Notes: generated from the sequence alone by a model not told the origin. 64,000 nt of DNA from Aphelocoma coerulescens (GCF_041296385.1 NC_091017.1:11588001-11652000), one strand, 5' to 3'; positions 32,147-45,841 are shown, counted from the stretch's first letter. Program-made: numbers and translations.

Positions 32147-32193
32147 CAAATTTCACATGACCTGATGCACTGTAGAGATATTACCCTGTTACC

Positions 32194-33302
32194 CCTCCTT
32201 TCTCCTCGTCCTCGACCAATTGTGGTGGGATGTCGAAAGGCTTGGCCAGCGAAAAGCTCATCCAGCAAGGGCGTCTCTCTTGACGCATTTCCCTGACCGA
32301 GAGCTACACAGATGGTCTGGACACTGTAAAACAGCAAGAAAATAATTCTATGTCCAGCTGAGGAAAATCCGTGCACAGAAAAATGTAGATGCCTGCAGTA
32401 AACAATCTGAAGAGCGGCAAAGCTCCAAGCCATCGCTGCGCTTCAGTCCTGTCCGGACCACAGAAGGCGAAGAACGAAGCAGCTGGGCACCGGCTTCATG
32501 GACTCAGTGGCGCGACTTGCAAACGTCCAGCCAAGAGCTGCTTCAACAAGCAGATTCAGCCGAGAATGCTCTGCCTGCACTTTCCCTCGCAGCGCTAGGC
32601 AGCACCACGTTCTGTTTGCGTGGCAGCCTGATTCTTAACGGAAAGATTCTCAATGCCTGTGTCTGGCACAGAGAACGGTTTTAGGTCAGCAAGCTCACCC
32701 GGCGCTTACCCTCGACGCGTGCAAACCTGTATTTGCACCGCATTCCAGTGGCAGCCCTCTTTCCTTTCCAGCCGGCACAGCGCCGTCAGATCGCGGTGCT
32801 CTCTGCACCTGCCTTCTCGCTTCCAAGTGCCACCGCGCACATTACAGCCTTGCAGGGAGCGAAGAGGCGGAGAGGCGTCTCGCAAAGAAGAACGTGCCGG
32901 GACGAAAAGGTGCTCTTTCCTTTCTCCTCCTCCTTTGCCCGAATGGTGGTGCTGTGTTGAAAGGCTTGGCCAGCGAAAAGCTCATCCAGCAAGTGTTTCT
33001 CTCCTGACGCCTTTCGCTGAGCGAGAGAGCTACACGGACACTTTCGACTCGGGGAAACAGCAAGAGAATGACTGTACGTCGAGCTGAGGAAAAGCCGTGC
33101 ACAGCAGCCTGTGGCTGCGTGCAGTGTTCACGCTGAAGAGCGGCAAAGCTCCAAGCCATCGCTGCGCTTCAGTCCTGTCCGGACCACAGAAGGCGAAGAA
33201 CGAAGCAGCTGGGCACCGGCTTCATGGGCTCAGTGGAGCGACTTGCAAATGTCCAGCCAAGAGCTGCTTCAACAAGCAGATTCAGCTGAGAATGCTCTGC
33301 CT
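32194..33302 (+). repeat. Modules B-G-B, copy 3
   Basis: Module B at 32194-32576 and 32920-33302. Confidence 0.87.
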
Positions 33303-33474
33303 GCTTCAACAAAGTAAGGCGCAGCCCTTGCACTGCAGCACACTGCCTGGCCAGAAACAGGTTCTTACACCTTCAGTGCTGCCGAGCCCACGCAGCTTGA
33401 GCACACCCAGAAGGACGCGTCCAGAAAGAAGGCGTTCTTCGAGTGCCTTGTCCTTCCTTGTTCTGTCTTTCATC

Positions 33475-33686
33475 TGCACCTGAAACAGTGGGTCTACGTG
33501 TTTTCCTTCCCAGGGAAAAGAACTTTCATTCTTGTCCAGGAGTCTATGGCTAAAATGGTGATTGCATGTCCCATATCCAATACAACCAAGGATTACTCCC
33601 GGAGGAAAGCTGCCAGGACAGATGGGTCTTGCTGGCTTTAACCACCCCTGGGCCACCTCTCATATTCTCCTGAAACAGTGGGGTAC
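33475..33686 (-). repeat. Module E inverted arm, copy 3
   Basis: Faces the forward arm at about 35159-35366. Confidence 0.7.
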
Positions 33687-33695
33687 ATGAAGGCA

Positions 33696-34214
33696 TTGCC
33701 ATACCTGATCATCCCTTGCCATGCAGAGCCCAGCCTTGCATTGCCTTACAGACACCTCTGTGTACCTCCCTTGCCCTTCCTATGTCTCCATTGCATGGCC
33801 TTGTTCACCAATCTCCCACCTTGACTTTCTTACCCCTTGTTTCCTGGTCTTGTCTTGCCTGCTTCTCCTATGACTCTCTTGGCCTTGCCTAAGTCTCTCT
33901 TGCCTTGCTTTGCAAAGCCAACACTTGCCTTGCCCTGCTACCCCTCTTTCCCTCGCCTAGTCTACCCACCTTTGACTGGCCTGTCCATCCGATCATCACC
34001 TTTTCTGCACCACCCCTCCATGCTCTTGTCTTGCCTTGGCCTGCCTACCCTTCCCTTGCCTTGCACTGCCTTGCATAACCCTTGCCCTTCTTGACATTTG
34101 TGCCCCTTTCCAACATGGCCTTGCTTTCCTTTGCCTACCCCTCCCAATCCCTGCTTTGCCTACAGATTCCTGGCCTTCTTTTGTCTACCACTCCTTTGCC
34201 TTTTGTGGGAACCA
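33696..34214 (+). repeat. CCTTG block across the copy 3/4 border
   Basis: Same as 22378-22896; no difference seen. Confidence 0.9.
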
Positions 34215-34219
34215 ACAGC

Positions 34220-34518
34220 TGGTCTGAAGGCCTCACAGACATTTCCGTTGATACAATCATTTTGTACCCGTGAGAATTGCAGAAGCAAGAAGATAAACAA
34301 CAGAAAGAAGTTGTAACAGCTGCAAAAGGGACGATACTGGCTGATGTTTAGCAAAGAATGTGTGTACACTATAGACAACCAGTAGTATTGTATTATAGCA
34401 AAATAATAGTCCATGCACATGTAGCTAAAAAAGTGCATAAGAGAAGATGCATAAATAATACAAGTGGTTTTTTGCCATTGCTCGGGGCAGAGAGTGTATG
34501 TGTGTCGTGACCGTCTCA
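34220..34518 (+). mobile_element. Solo LTR 1, copy 4
   Basis: ACAGC at 34215-34219 and 34519-34523. Confidence 0.62.
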
Positions 34519-34523
34519 ACAGC

Positions 34524-35125
34524 AACAGCCTTGCACTGCCTTTCATAACCAGCCCCTGCCTACTGCCTCCTTCCCTGGCCTTCCATGTCTTGTCTTCCTC
34601 TCCTTTGATTTAACTTGCTTCTCCTATCTCTCCCTTGCTTGCCTTACTCCACTGACCTTTCTGTGTTCTTGCCTTGACTTGCCTAGCTGTTCCTTGCTTC
34701 ACATTGCTTTGTGTAAGCATTCCCTGTTTTTATTTGCCTACCCCTTTCTTGCCTGGCCTTTCCTTGCCTAGCCTTTCTTGTCTTTGCCTGCCCTCTGCAT
34801 CACTGGACTTACCTTCCTATGCCCTGCCTTCCCTACAGCTTCTGGGCCTTCTCTTGCCTCGCACTCATTGGCCCTACTTTGCTGCCTGCTCACTGCTCTT
34901 GCTTTGCTTTCCCTAACTTTCCCTTGACTTGACTAGAATTGCCTAAACTTGCTTTGACTGCATTGCCTTGCCTGCATGGAAGAAAAGGCAAGGCAGGGCA
35001 AAGCAAGGAAATCATAGGCAGGGCAGGGCAAGGGAGACATAGGCAAGAGAGACGTAGCCAAGGAAGGCAAAGCAAGGGTAGGCTAGGAAAAACCAGGCAA
35101 TGGTACTGAAGGCAACGCAAGGCCA
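34524..35125. repeat. CCTTG block, strand switch and CAAGG block, copy 4
   Basis: Hairpin at 34965-34994. Confidence 0.88.
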
Positions 35126-38100
35126 AGTGACTCATAATGCCTTTCCTTGGAATGCAAAGGTCTGAATCCCAGTGTTGGTGGAGCAGATGATAAGGTCCCA
35201 TGGGGAAGTAAACTCAACTGAGACATTTCTCTCCTGGCACCTCTTGTGTAGGAGCAATTCTTAGATATATTCAATATTGGCGGTAGCACGCCAGTTCCTC
35301 AGAGAGGATGACAATGCTTTTCCATGGGAAGGAAAGCACCTAGCCCCAGTGTTTCAGGTGCACATAAGAAGCTGCCTAGTGGAGGTAAAGGGCAGCAGCA
35401 ACTTTCTGTCCTGGCATATTTGGTGTAGAAGCACTGCCTTGATTTGTACAAGTATGGAGTTGCTACGCCCTATTTTCAAGGCAGTCTCCTGAAAAAGTCA
35501 ATTTTGGCATGTCGTTTCCACTTCTGAAAGGTGGTCTTCTGAACTCTTGGCAGTAAGCCAAGACAAGCAGCTATGCTCATCCTTGGTGTGCAGCTGATTT
35601 AGACACCAGGGCAGGTAATGTCCAGTAACAGTGTTCTGGCACATTGGATGGGAGCAGTTCCTGGATGTTTTCTATTTTGGAGGAGGAGATCCCAGTTCTT
35701 CTGAGATGGGCTCATAGTTTCTCTCTTTGGCAAAGAAAGCAGTTTTGGATCTGCATGTAGGGTGTTCTCAGCGAATTAATGGCTTTTCCTCATGGGCAGT
35801 TCTGTGGGCTATAGCTGTTGAACTGTTAGAGAAGGAATGAAAAAGCCAAGCTGTTGAACAAATTTGCATCCTGCTGACTTTAGCAGCCCCTGATAAAATT
35901 CTGTTTGCATCCTGACTCTGTGAGACTGAAGGATTATGATGGTACTTAAAGCTGAGGAGGAAAGTGCACATAGAAGAGCATGTGAATTTAATGGCTCTTC
36001 CTAGTAGGCAGTTCTCTGGGCTAGAGCTGTTGAACTGTTAGAGAGGGAATGCAAGAGCCAAGCTTCTGAGCTCTTTTCCCTGCTACCTTTAAAGTATGAG
36101 CATTCCCTGGTGCTCTCCTATTTGGATAATAAGTTAGAGTGGGTTTCACATTCACTTTGAAGAATAGAAACAGCGCCATGTGAACCTGTGCCATCAGCTT
36201 TCCTTTCCAACTAAATGTTCCTACTTGCAATCTTGCAATTCTTACTTGCAATCATGCAGAGCACCGTGCTTGAGGCTGGTGCATTGAAGAAAATTAAATT
36301 AGGGCTGTATCAGTACAAAGGAGAGATTGCCATTTGCAAAACCTCGTTTCGCTTAAGTTAGTAATATTGTAAGTGTTAATTGAGTGGTCATTGGTTGCCT
36401 ATCACCATCCTGATGCACTAATTTCATCAAGTGTAAATATTGGTCACAAAAGGTGCCCATTCAGCAACCTGTTGCTGTCTCCACATGGAAGTGTCTTCCG
36501 GACGAAATCAAAAGACATTCGAAGAGCCAGGATCCGCAAAGGAACAAACTATTGCCACATGAATGGTGCTGGGCGCCATGAGGAGCAGTTAACTTTAACC
36601 TGCGCGCTGTCAGCACTCAGAAGAACAACCCCAGCATGGCAGGGGGGACTTGCAAAAGAAGGAAAGGCCCCTCACCTAGCTATAAACCACCCAAAGTGCA
36701 GAGCCAAGTTGAAAACACCACTGCTCTCAAATCAACCGTGTCAGGACAAAAAGATTTCACTGATCTCCCCCTTCCAGGTACAAACTCTTATTTGCACCAC
36801 ACTCAGAGGGCAATGTGAGCTCCCCAGCGCTGTCTTTCACTCTCGCAGAGTCCAGATACTAACTTGTGAACATCCTACACAAACATTAGCTCATGAAAGT
36901 GCCAGCTTGAGCAAGAACAGCAGACCCTCCCATTGCACCCCCTTGTCATCCAGAGTGCGGCGGTTTGTTGAAAATCATGGACTCGGAAAGACCAATGCAG
37001 CAACTGCTTTTCTCTCTCCTACTGCCTTTCCCTGAGCGAGAGGTAGATGGATGATGTGGACTTAGTGGAACAGAAAGAGTATGACTGTACTTATAAGGGA
37101 GGAAAACCCCCCACAGCATACTGTGCTGTGTGCAGTACACGCTCTGAAAAGAGACAAAGCTGAATGCTGCCAGCGGGCTTCGGTTCTCAGACTGCTTGCA
37201 TGGGCAGAGCTGCGGGCTCTTTTAAGGATGGAAACTGGCATCTGTGAGTGTAAAGAATGTGACTTTCCACACAGCTTAGAAGAAAGGTGCATAGCCCCAG
37301 TGAGAAGTGTGTACGTGAAAGACTGGCAGAAGAAGTCGCAGTCCAGCAAGGCTGGTATCTTTTTCTTTGTGCCAAATAGGCACCTTGGGAACATGAAAGT
37401 ACTTGATGGTAGCCAAACTGACAGTGAAGGCACAGAACACCGTCGGGTGTGTGCAGTGTACAGACGCAATGTAAAAGCCCTGAGTACCATTTGACTGCAG
37501 TCATAGTGCAAGTTTGCAACTGTACCATGCAAGGCCAGTGAAAGCTTCCTGTGCGGCCACATTTTCGTATTGGAGCTCGCTAGCTGGAAGTGATTCGGTT
37601 TGTCTGCAGTATCCGCTCGACTGAATGTGATGTGTCACTGGAAAGAAAAGTACAGACCAGCAGTGCGTTTGATATGGTTCAGGGGCTGCAAAGGGAATGT
37701 ACAGGCCACCTCTGGGATTTTGGTCTTTGTGCATTCCCATGGCAGCAGTTCCTGGATGTTTTTGTTCTACAGTTTAGGCTCAGTGAGAGAGAAAAAATGC
37801 GAGAGCACGCATAGCAGAGCCACAGGGAGAATTGTTGAGGTATGAGTTGCGTGCTGTTCAGATACTGCCGTACCAAAGGCCTACCTAAACACTGCTGCTG
37901 ATCTAGCATGTCTTTCTGTAGCAAGACTTGTTGGTACTGCAAAACAGAAGATGCGTGAGGTCAAATGAATCTGGACAGAAAATTTCAGACGAGCAGCCTA
38001 TGAGTGCATGATTGAAACAGTAAATTTAGGTGACAGAATAGATCGTGGCATCGATTTGCGTAGTGTTAATATTCTCTGAAGGGAATGCAAAAAGCCAAGA

Positions 38101-38858
38101 TGTGTTTTCCATTCTAGCTGTTCCTGACAAAAACTGAGGAATAAAACTTTCGTTCTAGATGGAATGTAACATTCAGTTCCCAGGATTTTGCACTCCAAAG
38201 TTCAACAAAAGAGTTTCCACAAGAATCTTGAGAAGAAGCACAATCACTTCCACCTAGAGCTGGAAGAGGAAGAGGCAGCGGCACAAGCAAGTGCCCTTGA
38301 GCGTCCTCCTTCCGAATGCTAGAACGTCAATTCAGCAGGCAGGAGTGCAGCAGCCACCCTTCGTCTTGCAAGCCCATACGACGCGCACACCAGCCCGGTG
38401 CTCTGCGGCTTCGTCCTTCGCCTTTTCGAGCACGCCGTACCTTCATTCTCCCGGAGGCGAACAGCGGTCTGCTTCTCGCACGGAACGCTGTGTCGGCAGC
38501 CAAGCGCTCCAGTGCACTGCTTCTGCCCAAACACGCCTGGGCCCTGCACCTCTCCTTCCCAGCGCTACGTAGCAGCACAATCTGTCCCTCTTGCGATCCC
38601 AAGCTAAGCGGAAAGCTTCTCGGCTACGTCTCCCGCAGAGAGCTGTGCCAGGACAATAAGCTTGCAAGCACTTTGCTCCTGACACTAGTGGCAACAGGGA
38701 TTCGCACCACCTTCCAGGAGCAGTCCTCTTGCCTTTTACAAGGTGCAAAAGCGCCCCCTCTGTGGCGGTGCTGTCTGCCCGGTCTTTCTCGGCTCGAAGC
38801 ACCACGAGGCACACAAGACTCTCTCGCAAGGACCGAAATTCCCGATAGGCATCTCTGC

Positions 38859-39762
38859 GCTTTCTGCAATGCTGCACGCACAAGCCCGGTGCTCTGAGGC
38901 TTCGTTCTTCGCCTTTCGTTGTCTGGGCAGAAGAGAAGCCGAGCGAGGCCATTGTGCTTTGCCGCTTGTCAGTGTGCTGTGCACGGTTTTTCCGCAGCTC
39001 GAGCTAGCGGGAGACCCCTTCGGTTTCGCGGCGTCCACACTACCCATGGTAGCTCTCGCTCAGCGAAACTTGAAGGGGAGAAGCACTTGCTGGATGAGTC
39101 TTTCAGTGTGCAGGACTTTGAAAACACAGCAGCGCAATCGGGGCCACGAGAAGGACCGCTGAGAAGTCGCTCTCGCACAGAGAACCGTGCCAGGATGACG
39201 AGCTCGCCCAGCATTTGCCCCTGACACTTGGGGAACTCGTAGTTGCCAGTGCCTTCCAGGGGCAGTCTGCTTTCTGTCATAACCTGCATAGGGCCCGTCA
39301 GATGGTGGTGCTGTCTGCCTTCTCCTTCTCGGCCAGAGTGTACTCTGGTGCACACTGCAGTCTGGCAAGGAGCAAAGATCTTCGGTAGACATCTCGCACA
39401 GGAGAAAGTTGCCAAGAAAGAACCACGTTCTTCATCAGCCCTCCTCATGTCCCGATTGGGGTGCTGCCTTCAAAGCCTTGCACATTGAAAGACTTCTCCA
39501 GCAAGTGCTTCTCCCCTGGCGCACTTCGCTGAGTGAGAGCTGCATGGGCAGCGTGGACTCAGCGAAACCGAAAGGGTGTCGCTGTAGCTCGAGCTGAGCA
39601 AAGAAACCGTGCACGGTGCACCGTTGGTGGGTGCAGCATGCACGCGGAAAAGCAGCAAAGTTCACTGCCATCGCTGGCCTTCTCTTCAGTCCAGACCACT
39701 TAAGGCAAACAATTTAGCTGCAGAGCACTGGGCTTGCGTGTGCAGTGCACCAAATTGCCCAA
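38859..39762. repeat. 0.9-kb imperfect palindrome, copy 4
   Basis: B-type spacer base T at 39243. Arms 38859-39160 and about 39444-39762. Confidence 0.85.
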
Positions 39763-40596
39763 GACCAGCAAGGGCTCGTTCACAAGCAGAGTCGGCTGAG
39801 AGCATTCTTGCTTGCTCCAGAAAGGAAGCCGCAGCTATAGTGCTTCATCCCACAGCGTGGACATAGGCACTTTCCTAGTTGTTCAGCCTTGCAGAGTCCC
39901 TGCAACTAGAGCTCAGCCAGGAGCAGGCGTCAAAGCAGAAGGCTTTCCTAAAGCACGCCTCTCCAACCAGCCTTCGGAAATCGCAAATGACACTGTGGCT
40001 CTGTGCCTTTCTTCTAAGACAGACGCCCACCTTGCTTTCACTCTCGCAGCTCCCTTGGCAGCCTCCAGCAGCTGCTTTCCTGGAGAACGGCCCGAGAAGT
40101 AGAAGCCAGGGCTGGGCTGCACCTTCGCCTTCCGCACGTAAGCGGCACCAGACTCACCGGTGCGCTCTGTTCTTCCCTCCTCCGCTGCATGCTACTACCA
40201 TCGTGTTCTCGGAAAGACGGAGACTGAAGGGAAGCGCAAATGCTTCCACAGAGAGCTACAAGAGGAATAGGCAGCAGCAGCACAGGTAAGTGCCGTGGAA
40301 CTTCCTCCTTCCCAAGGCTATAACGTCAATTCAGCAGGCAGGAGAGTGGCAGCCACGGTCGTCTTGCAGCCCGTACAACGAGCACGCGAGCCCGGCGCTC
40401 CGCGGCTTCGTTCTTCGCCTTTTCGAGCACGCCGTACCTTCGTTCCCCCGGAGGCGGACGGTCTTCTGCTTCTCGCCCGGAACACTGTGCCCGGCAGTGC
40501 AGCGCTTTCTGCGGCAAGCTGCAAAGCGCCCGTCAGATGGCGATGCTGTCTGCCCGCTCCTCGGCTCGAGTGTACTCCGGCGCACGCTGCCGTCTC
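39365..40596 (+). repeat. Inner repeat 1, copy 4 (B-type)
   Basis: T at 40287, G at 40358 and G at 40425, as in copy 2. Confidence 0.95.
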
Positions 40597-41828
40597 GCAA
40601 GGAGCAAAGAGCTTCGGTAGACATCTCGCACAGGAGAAAGTTGCCAAGAAAGAACCACGTTCTTCATCAGCCCTCCTCATGTCCCGATTGAGGTGCTGCC
40701 TTCAAAGCCTTGCACATTGAAAGACTTCTCCAGCAAGTGCTTCTCCCCTGGCGCACTTCGCTGAGTGAGAGCTGCATGGGCAGCGTGGACTCAGCGAAAC
40801 CGAAAGGGTGTCGCTGTAGCTCGAGCTGAGCAAAGAAACCGTGCACGGTGCATCGTTGGTGGGTGCAGCATGCACGCGGAAAAGCAGCAAAGTTCACTGC
40901 CATCGCTGGCCTTCTCTTCAGTCCAGACCACTTAAGGCAAACAATTTAGCTGCAGAGCACTGGGCTTGCGTGTGCAGTGCACCAAATTGCCCAAGACCAG
41001 CAAGGGCTCGTTCACAAGCAGAGTCGGCTGAGAGCATTCTTGCTTGCTCCAGAAAGGAAGCCGCAGCTATAGTGCTTCATCCCACAGCGTGGACATAGGC
41101 ACTTTCCTAGTTGTTCAGCCTTGCAGAGTCCCTGCAACTAGAGCTCAGCCAGGAGCAGGCGTCAAAGCAGAAGGCTTTCCTAAAGCACGCCTCTCCAACC
41201 AGCCTTCGGAAATCGCAAATGACACTGTGGCTCTGTGCCTTTCTTCTAAGACAGATGCCCACCTTGCTTTCACTCTCGCAGCTCCCTTGGCAGCCTCCAG
41301 CAGCTGCTTTCCTGGAGAACGGCCCGAGAAGTAGAAGCCAGGGCTGGGCTGCACCTTCGCCTTCCGCACGTAAGCGGCACCAGACTCACCGGTGCGCTCT
41401 GTTCTTCCCTCCTCCGCTGCATGCTACTACCATCGTGTTCTCGGAAAGACGGAGACTGAAGGGAAGCGCAAATGCTTCCACAGAGAGCTACAAGAGGAAT
41501 AGGCAGCAGCAGCACAGGTAAGTGCCGTGGAACTTCCTCCTTCCCAAGGCTATAACGTCAATTCAGCAGGCAGGAGAGTGGCAGCCACGGTCGTCTTGCA
41601 GCCCGTACAACGAGCACGCGAGCCCGGCGCTCCGCGGCTTCGTTCTTCGCCTTTTCGAGCATGCCGTACCTTCGTTCCCCCGGAGGCGGACGGTCTTCTG
41701 CTTCTCGCCCGGAACACTGTGCCCGGCAGTGCAGCGCTTTCTGCGGCAAGCTGCAAAGCGCCCGTCAGATGGCGATGCTGTCTGCCCGCTCCTCGGCTCG
41801 AGTGTACTCCGGCGCACGCTGCCGTCTC
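40597..41828 (+). repeat. Inner repeat 2, copy 4 (B-type)
   Basis: A at 40691, A at 40845 and T at 40853, as in copy 2. Confidence 0.95.
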
Positions 41829-43464
41829 GCAAGGAGCAAAGAGCTTCGGTAGACAGCTCACACAGGAGAAAGGTGCCAGGACGACACCACATTCCTCCTC
41901 ACCCCTTCTCGTGGCCCACATTGTGGTGCTGCCTTCAAAGCCGTGCGCATTGAAAGACTCTTCCAGCAAGTGCTTCTCCCCTGGCACACTTCGCTCAGCG
42001 ACAGCTACGTGGGCAGCGTGGACTCAGCGAAACTGAAAGGGTGTCCTTGTAGCTCGAGCTTGTTGGAGAGGATGAAAGTTTGGTAAGAAAGTTTCACAGC
42101 TATGTAGGCTTGACAGAAAGATCTCTGAATGTAGAAACTTAGCATGAGGTAGAAATGGAAACGAGTTTTGATAGAGAGTAAAAGGTGTTTTGCTGAAACA
42201 CTGATCACTGAATAACTGAGAAGGCAAAGGTTGGAGATTGAGTTGGAAGGAGATGTTTTTTATTAGGACACCGGTATGTGAGTACAAACAAGCACATGTT
42301 TTTCACCAAGTAAATAAGTCTCAAGAAGGCCATAAGGAAATAGAAAACATGTTTTTACCAAAAAGAGAGCTATCGCAGGCAAACAAGAAATGTCGATGTA
42401 GCAAGAAGAAGAGAGGTCTGAGAATTTTCCACTGTAAGCTTAAATTGTAACATACTTACTCTTGTGATTGGATAAGAATGACTATAATATGGTAATGGTA
42501 GTAGTCATGATAGGCTACAGGCAAATGTAAAGGTATTGTTGTATGGTGCTTATTGGTTGCTATGTATTGAGATACTCAGCAAAGAAAAATACATAATGCT
42601 TTCTAACTTGAACAGAAAGCGGCTCCAGGTATGCCTACCAGCTGTAGCTGACAGCTGTAGGGCTGGCTCTGGATACCCACTCCCTGAAATGCTGTAACTT
42701 CGCCTATGCAATACACAGCTTTCAAGAGAGCCGCCTGAAGTCCAGACACCCTTCGCGAGCCTTTCTCCTATAGAGCTGTGGAAAGAAATCGTGCACGCTA
42801 CACCGAGGGTGCGTGCAGCATGCACGAGCAAAAGCGGCAAAGTTCAGTGCCCTCGCTGGGCTTCCCTTCCGTGCGGATAACGTGAGGCGAAAAATGAAGC
42901 CGCAGAGCACCGGGCTTGCAGGTGCAGTGCACCGAGTTGCAGAAGTCCAGCAGGCTCGTTCACAAGCCAAGCCGGCTGAGGGAGTCCTCGCGTCTCCAAA
43001 AGGGAACGCGGAGCCGTAGCACTTCATCCCACAGCGTGGAGATAGGCACTTCCCTAGTCGTTCAGCCTTGCAGAGTCCCTGCAGCTAGAGCTCACCCAGG
43101 AGCAGGCGTCAAAGCAGAAGGCCCTCCTAAAGCACCCTTTCTCCAAGCAGCCTCCTGAAAGGGCGCATCACAGTGCGGCTCTGCGCCTTTCTTCTAAGAC
43201 AGACGCCCGCTATACTTTCGTGCTCGCAGCTCCCTTGGCAGCCTCCAGCAGCTACTCTCCTGGAGAACGGCCGTAGACGTCAAAGCCAGTGCTGGGCTGC
43301 ACCTCCGCCCTCCCCAGGTAAGCAACAGCGAACTCACCGGTGCACTCTGTACTTCCCTCCTCCGCTTGCATCCTACATGCATTCGTGTTCTCCGAAACTC
43401 AGAGACTGAAGGGAAGGGCAATTGCTTCCCCAGATAGCTGCAAGGGCACTAGGCAGCAGCAGCA
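41829..43464 (+). repeat. Inner repeat 3 split by LTR 2, copy 4
   Basis: Left part 41829-42060, right part 42773-43464. Confidence 0.85.
42061..42772 (-). mobile_element. Solo LTR 2, copy 4
   Basis: GAGCT at 42056-42060 and 42773-42777. Confidence 0.72.
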
Positions 43465-43511
43465 CAAATTTCACATGACCTGATGCACTGTAGAGATATT
43501 ACCCTGTTACC

Positions 43512-44620
43512 CCTCCTTTCTCCTCGTCCTCGACCAATTGTGGTGGGATGTCGAAAGGCTTGGCCAGCGAAAAGCTCATCCAGCAAGGGCGTCTCTCTTG
43601 ACGCATTTCCCTGACCGAGAGCTACACAGATGGTCTGGACACTGTAAAACAGCAAGAAAATAATTCTATGTCCAGCTGAGGAAAATCCGTGCACAGAAAA
43701 ATGTAGATGCCTGCAGTAAACAATCTGAAGAGCGGCAAAGCTCCAAGCCATCGCTGCGCTTCAGTCCTGTCCGGACCACAGAAGGCGAAGAACGAAGCAG
43801 CTGGGCACCGGCTTCATGGACTCAGTGGCGCGACTTGCAAACGTCCAGCCAAGAGCTGCTTCAACAAGCAGATTCAGCCGAGAATGCTCTGCCTGCACTT
43901 TCCCTCGCAGCGCTAGGCAGCACCACGTTCTGTTTGCGTGGCAGCCTGATTCTTAACGGAAAGATTCTCAATGCCTGTGTCTGGCACAGAGAACGGTTTT
44001 AGGTCAGCAAGCTCACCCGGCGCTTACCCTCGACGCGTGCAAACCTGTATTTGCACCGCATTCCAGTGGCAGCCCTCTTTCCTTTCCAGCCGGCACAGCG
44101 CCGTCAGATCGCGGTGCTCTCTGCACCTGCCTTCTCGCTTCCAAGTGCCACCGCGCACATTACAGCCTTGCAGGGAGCGAAGAGGCGGAGAGGCGTCTCG
44201 CAAAGAAGAACGTGCCGGGACGAAAAGGTGCTCTTTCCTTTCTCCTCCTCCTTTGCCCGAATGGTGGTGCTGTGTTGAAAGGCTTGGCCAGCGAAAAGCT
44301 CATCCAGCAAGTGTTTCTCTCCTGACGCCTTTCGCTGAGCGAGAGAGCTACACGGACACTTTCGACTCGGGGAAACAGCAAGAGAATGACTGTACGTCGA
44401 GCTGAGGAAAAGCCGTGCACAGCAGCCTGTGGCTGCGTGCAGTGTTCACGCTGAAGAGCGGCAAAGCTCCAAGCCATCGCTGCGCTTCAGTCCTGTCCGG
44501 ACCACAGAAGGCGAAGAACGAAGCAGCTGGGCACCGGCTTCATGGGCTCAGTGGAGCGACTTGCAAATGTCCAGCCAAGAGCTGCTTCAACAAGCAGATT
44601 CAGCTGAGAATGCTCTGCCT
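43512..44620 (+). repeat. Modules B-G-B, copy 4
   Basis: Module B at 43512-43894 and 44238-44620. Confidence 0.87.
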
Positions 44621-44792
44621 GCTTCAACAAAGTAAGGCGCAGCCCTTGCACTGCAGCACACTGCCTGGCCAGAAACAGGTTCTTACACCTTCAGTGCTGC
44701 CGAGCCCACGCAGCTTGAGCACACCCAGAAGGACGCGTCCAGAAAGAAGGCGTTCTTCGAGTGCCTTGTCCTTCCTTGTTCTGTCTTTCATC

Positions 44793-45004
44793 TGCACCTG
44801 AAACAGTGGGTCTACGTGTTTTCCTTCCCAGGGAAAAGAACTTTCATTCTTGTCCAGGAGTCTATGGCTAAAATGGTGATTGCATGTCCCATATCCAATA
44901 CAACCAAGGATTACTCCCGGAGGAAAGCTGCCAGGACAGATGGGTCTTGCTGGCTTTAACCACCCCTGGGCCACCTCTCATATTCTCCTGAAACAGTGGG
45001 GTAC
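44793..45004 (-). repeat. Module E inverted arm, copy 4
   Basis: Faces the forward arm at about 46477-46684. Confidence 0.7.
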
Positions 45005-45013
45005 ATGAAGGCA

Positions 45014-45532
45014 TTGCCATACCTGATCATCCCTTGCCATGCAGAGCCCAGCCTTGCATTGCCTTACAGACACCTCTGTGTACCTCCCTTGCCCTTCCTA
45101 TGTCTCCATTGCATGGCCTTGTTCACCAATCTCCCACCTTGACTTTCTTACCCCTTGTTTCCTGGTCTTGTCTTGCCTGCTTCTCCTATGACTCTCTTGG
45201 CCTTGCCTAAGTCTCTCTTGCCTTGCTTTGCAAAGCCAACACTTGCCTTGCCCTGCTACCCCTCTTTCCCTCGCCTAGTCTACCCACCTTTGACTGGCCT
45301 GTCCATCCGATCATCACCTTTTCTGCACCACCCCTCCATGCTCTTGTCTTGCCTTGGCCTGCCTACCCTTCCCTTGCCTTGCACTGCCTTGCATAACCCT
45401 TGCCCTTCTTGACATTTGTGCCCCTTTCCAACATGGCCTTGCTTTCCTTTGCCTACCCCTCCCAATCCCTGCTTTGCCTACAGATTCCTGGCCTTCTTTT
45501 GTCTACCACTCCTTTGCCTTTTGTGGGAACCA
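45014..45532 (+). repeat. CCTTG block across the copy 4/5 border
   Basis: Identical by eye to the two preceding border blocks. Confidence 0.9.
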
Positions 45533-45537
45533 ACAGC

Positions 45538-45836
45538 TGGTCTGAAGGCCTCACAGACATTTCCGTTGATACAATCATTTTGTACCCGTGAGAATTGCAG
45601 AAGCAAGAAGATAAACAACAGAAAGAAGTTGTAACAGCTGCAAAAGGGACGATACTGGCTGATGTTTAGCAAAGAATGTGTGTACACTATAGACAACCAG
45701 TAGTATTGTATTATAGCAAAATAATAGTCCATGCACATGTAGCTAAAAAAGTGCATAAGAGAAGATGCATAAATAATACAAGTGGTTTTTTGCCATTGCT
45801 CGGGGCAGAGAGTGTATGTGTGTCGTGACCGTCTCA
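45538..45836 (+). mobile_element. Solo LTR 1, copy 5
   Basis: ACAGC at 45533-45537 and 45837-45841. Confidence 0.62.
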
Positions 45837-45841
45837 ACAGC

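Larger units (their letters stand above)
22638..33955 (+). repeat. Macrosatellite unit, copy 3 (11,318 bp)
   Basis: Third full copy, A-type over the diagnostic 2-kb segment, with G at 27281 (as in copies 5 and 6). It has T in the splice-donor-like string of inner repeat 1 (28969), where copies 1, 5 and 6 have C. So it is a recombinant-looking intermediate between the A and B types. Confidence 0.97.
33956..45273 (+). repeat. Macrosatellite unit, copy 4 (11,318 bp)
   Basis: Fourth full copy, B-type: it has the same seven diagnostic bases as copy 2 (38851 to 40853), plus C at 38599 and T at 40287. Outside that segment it matches copies 3 and 5, and it lacks the private bases of copy 2. Confidence 0.97.
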
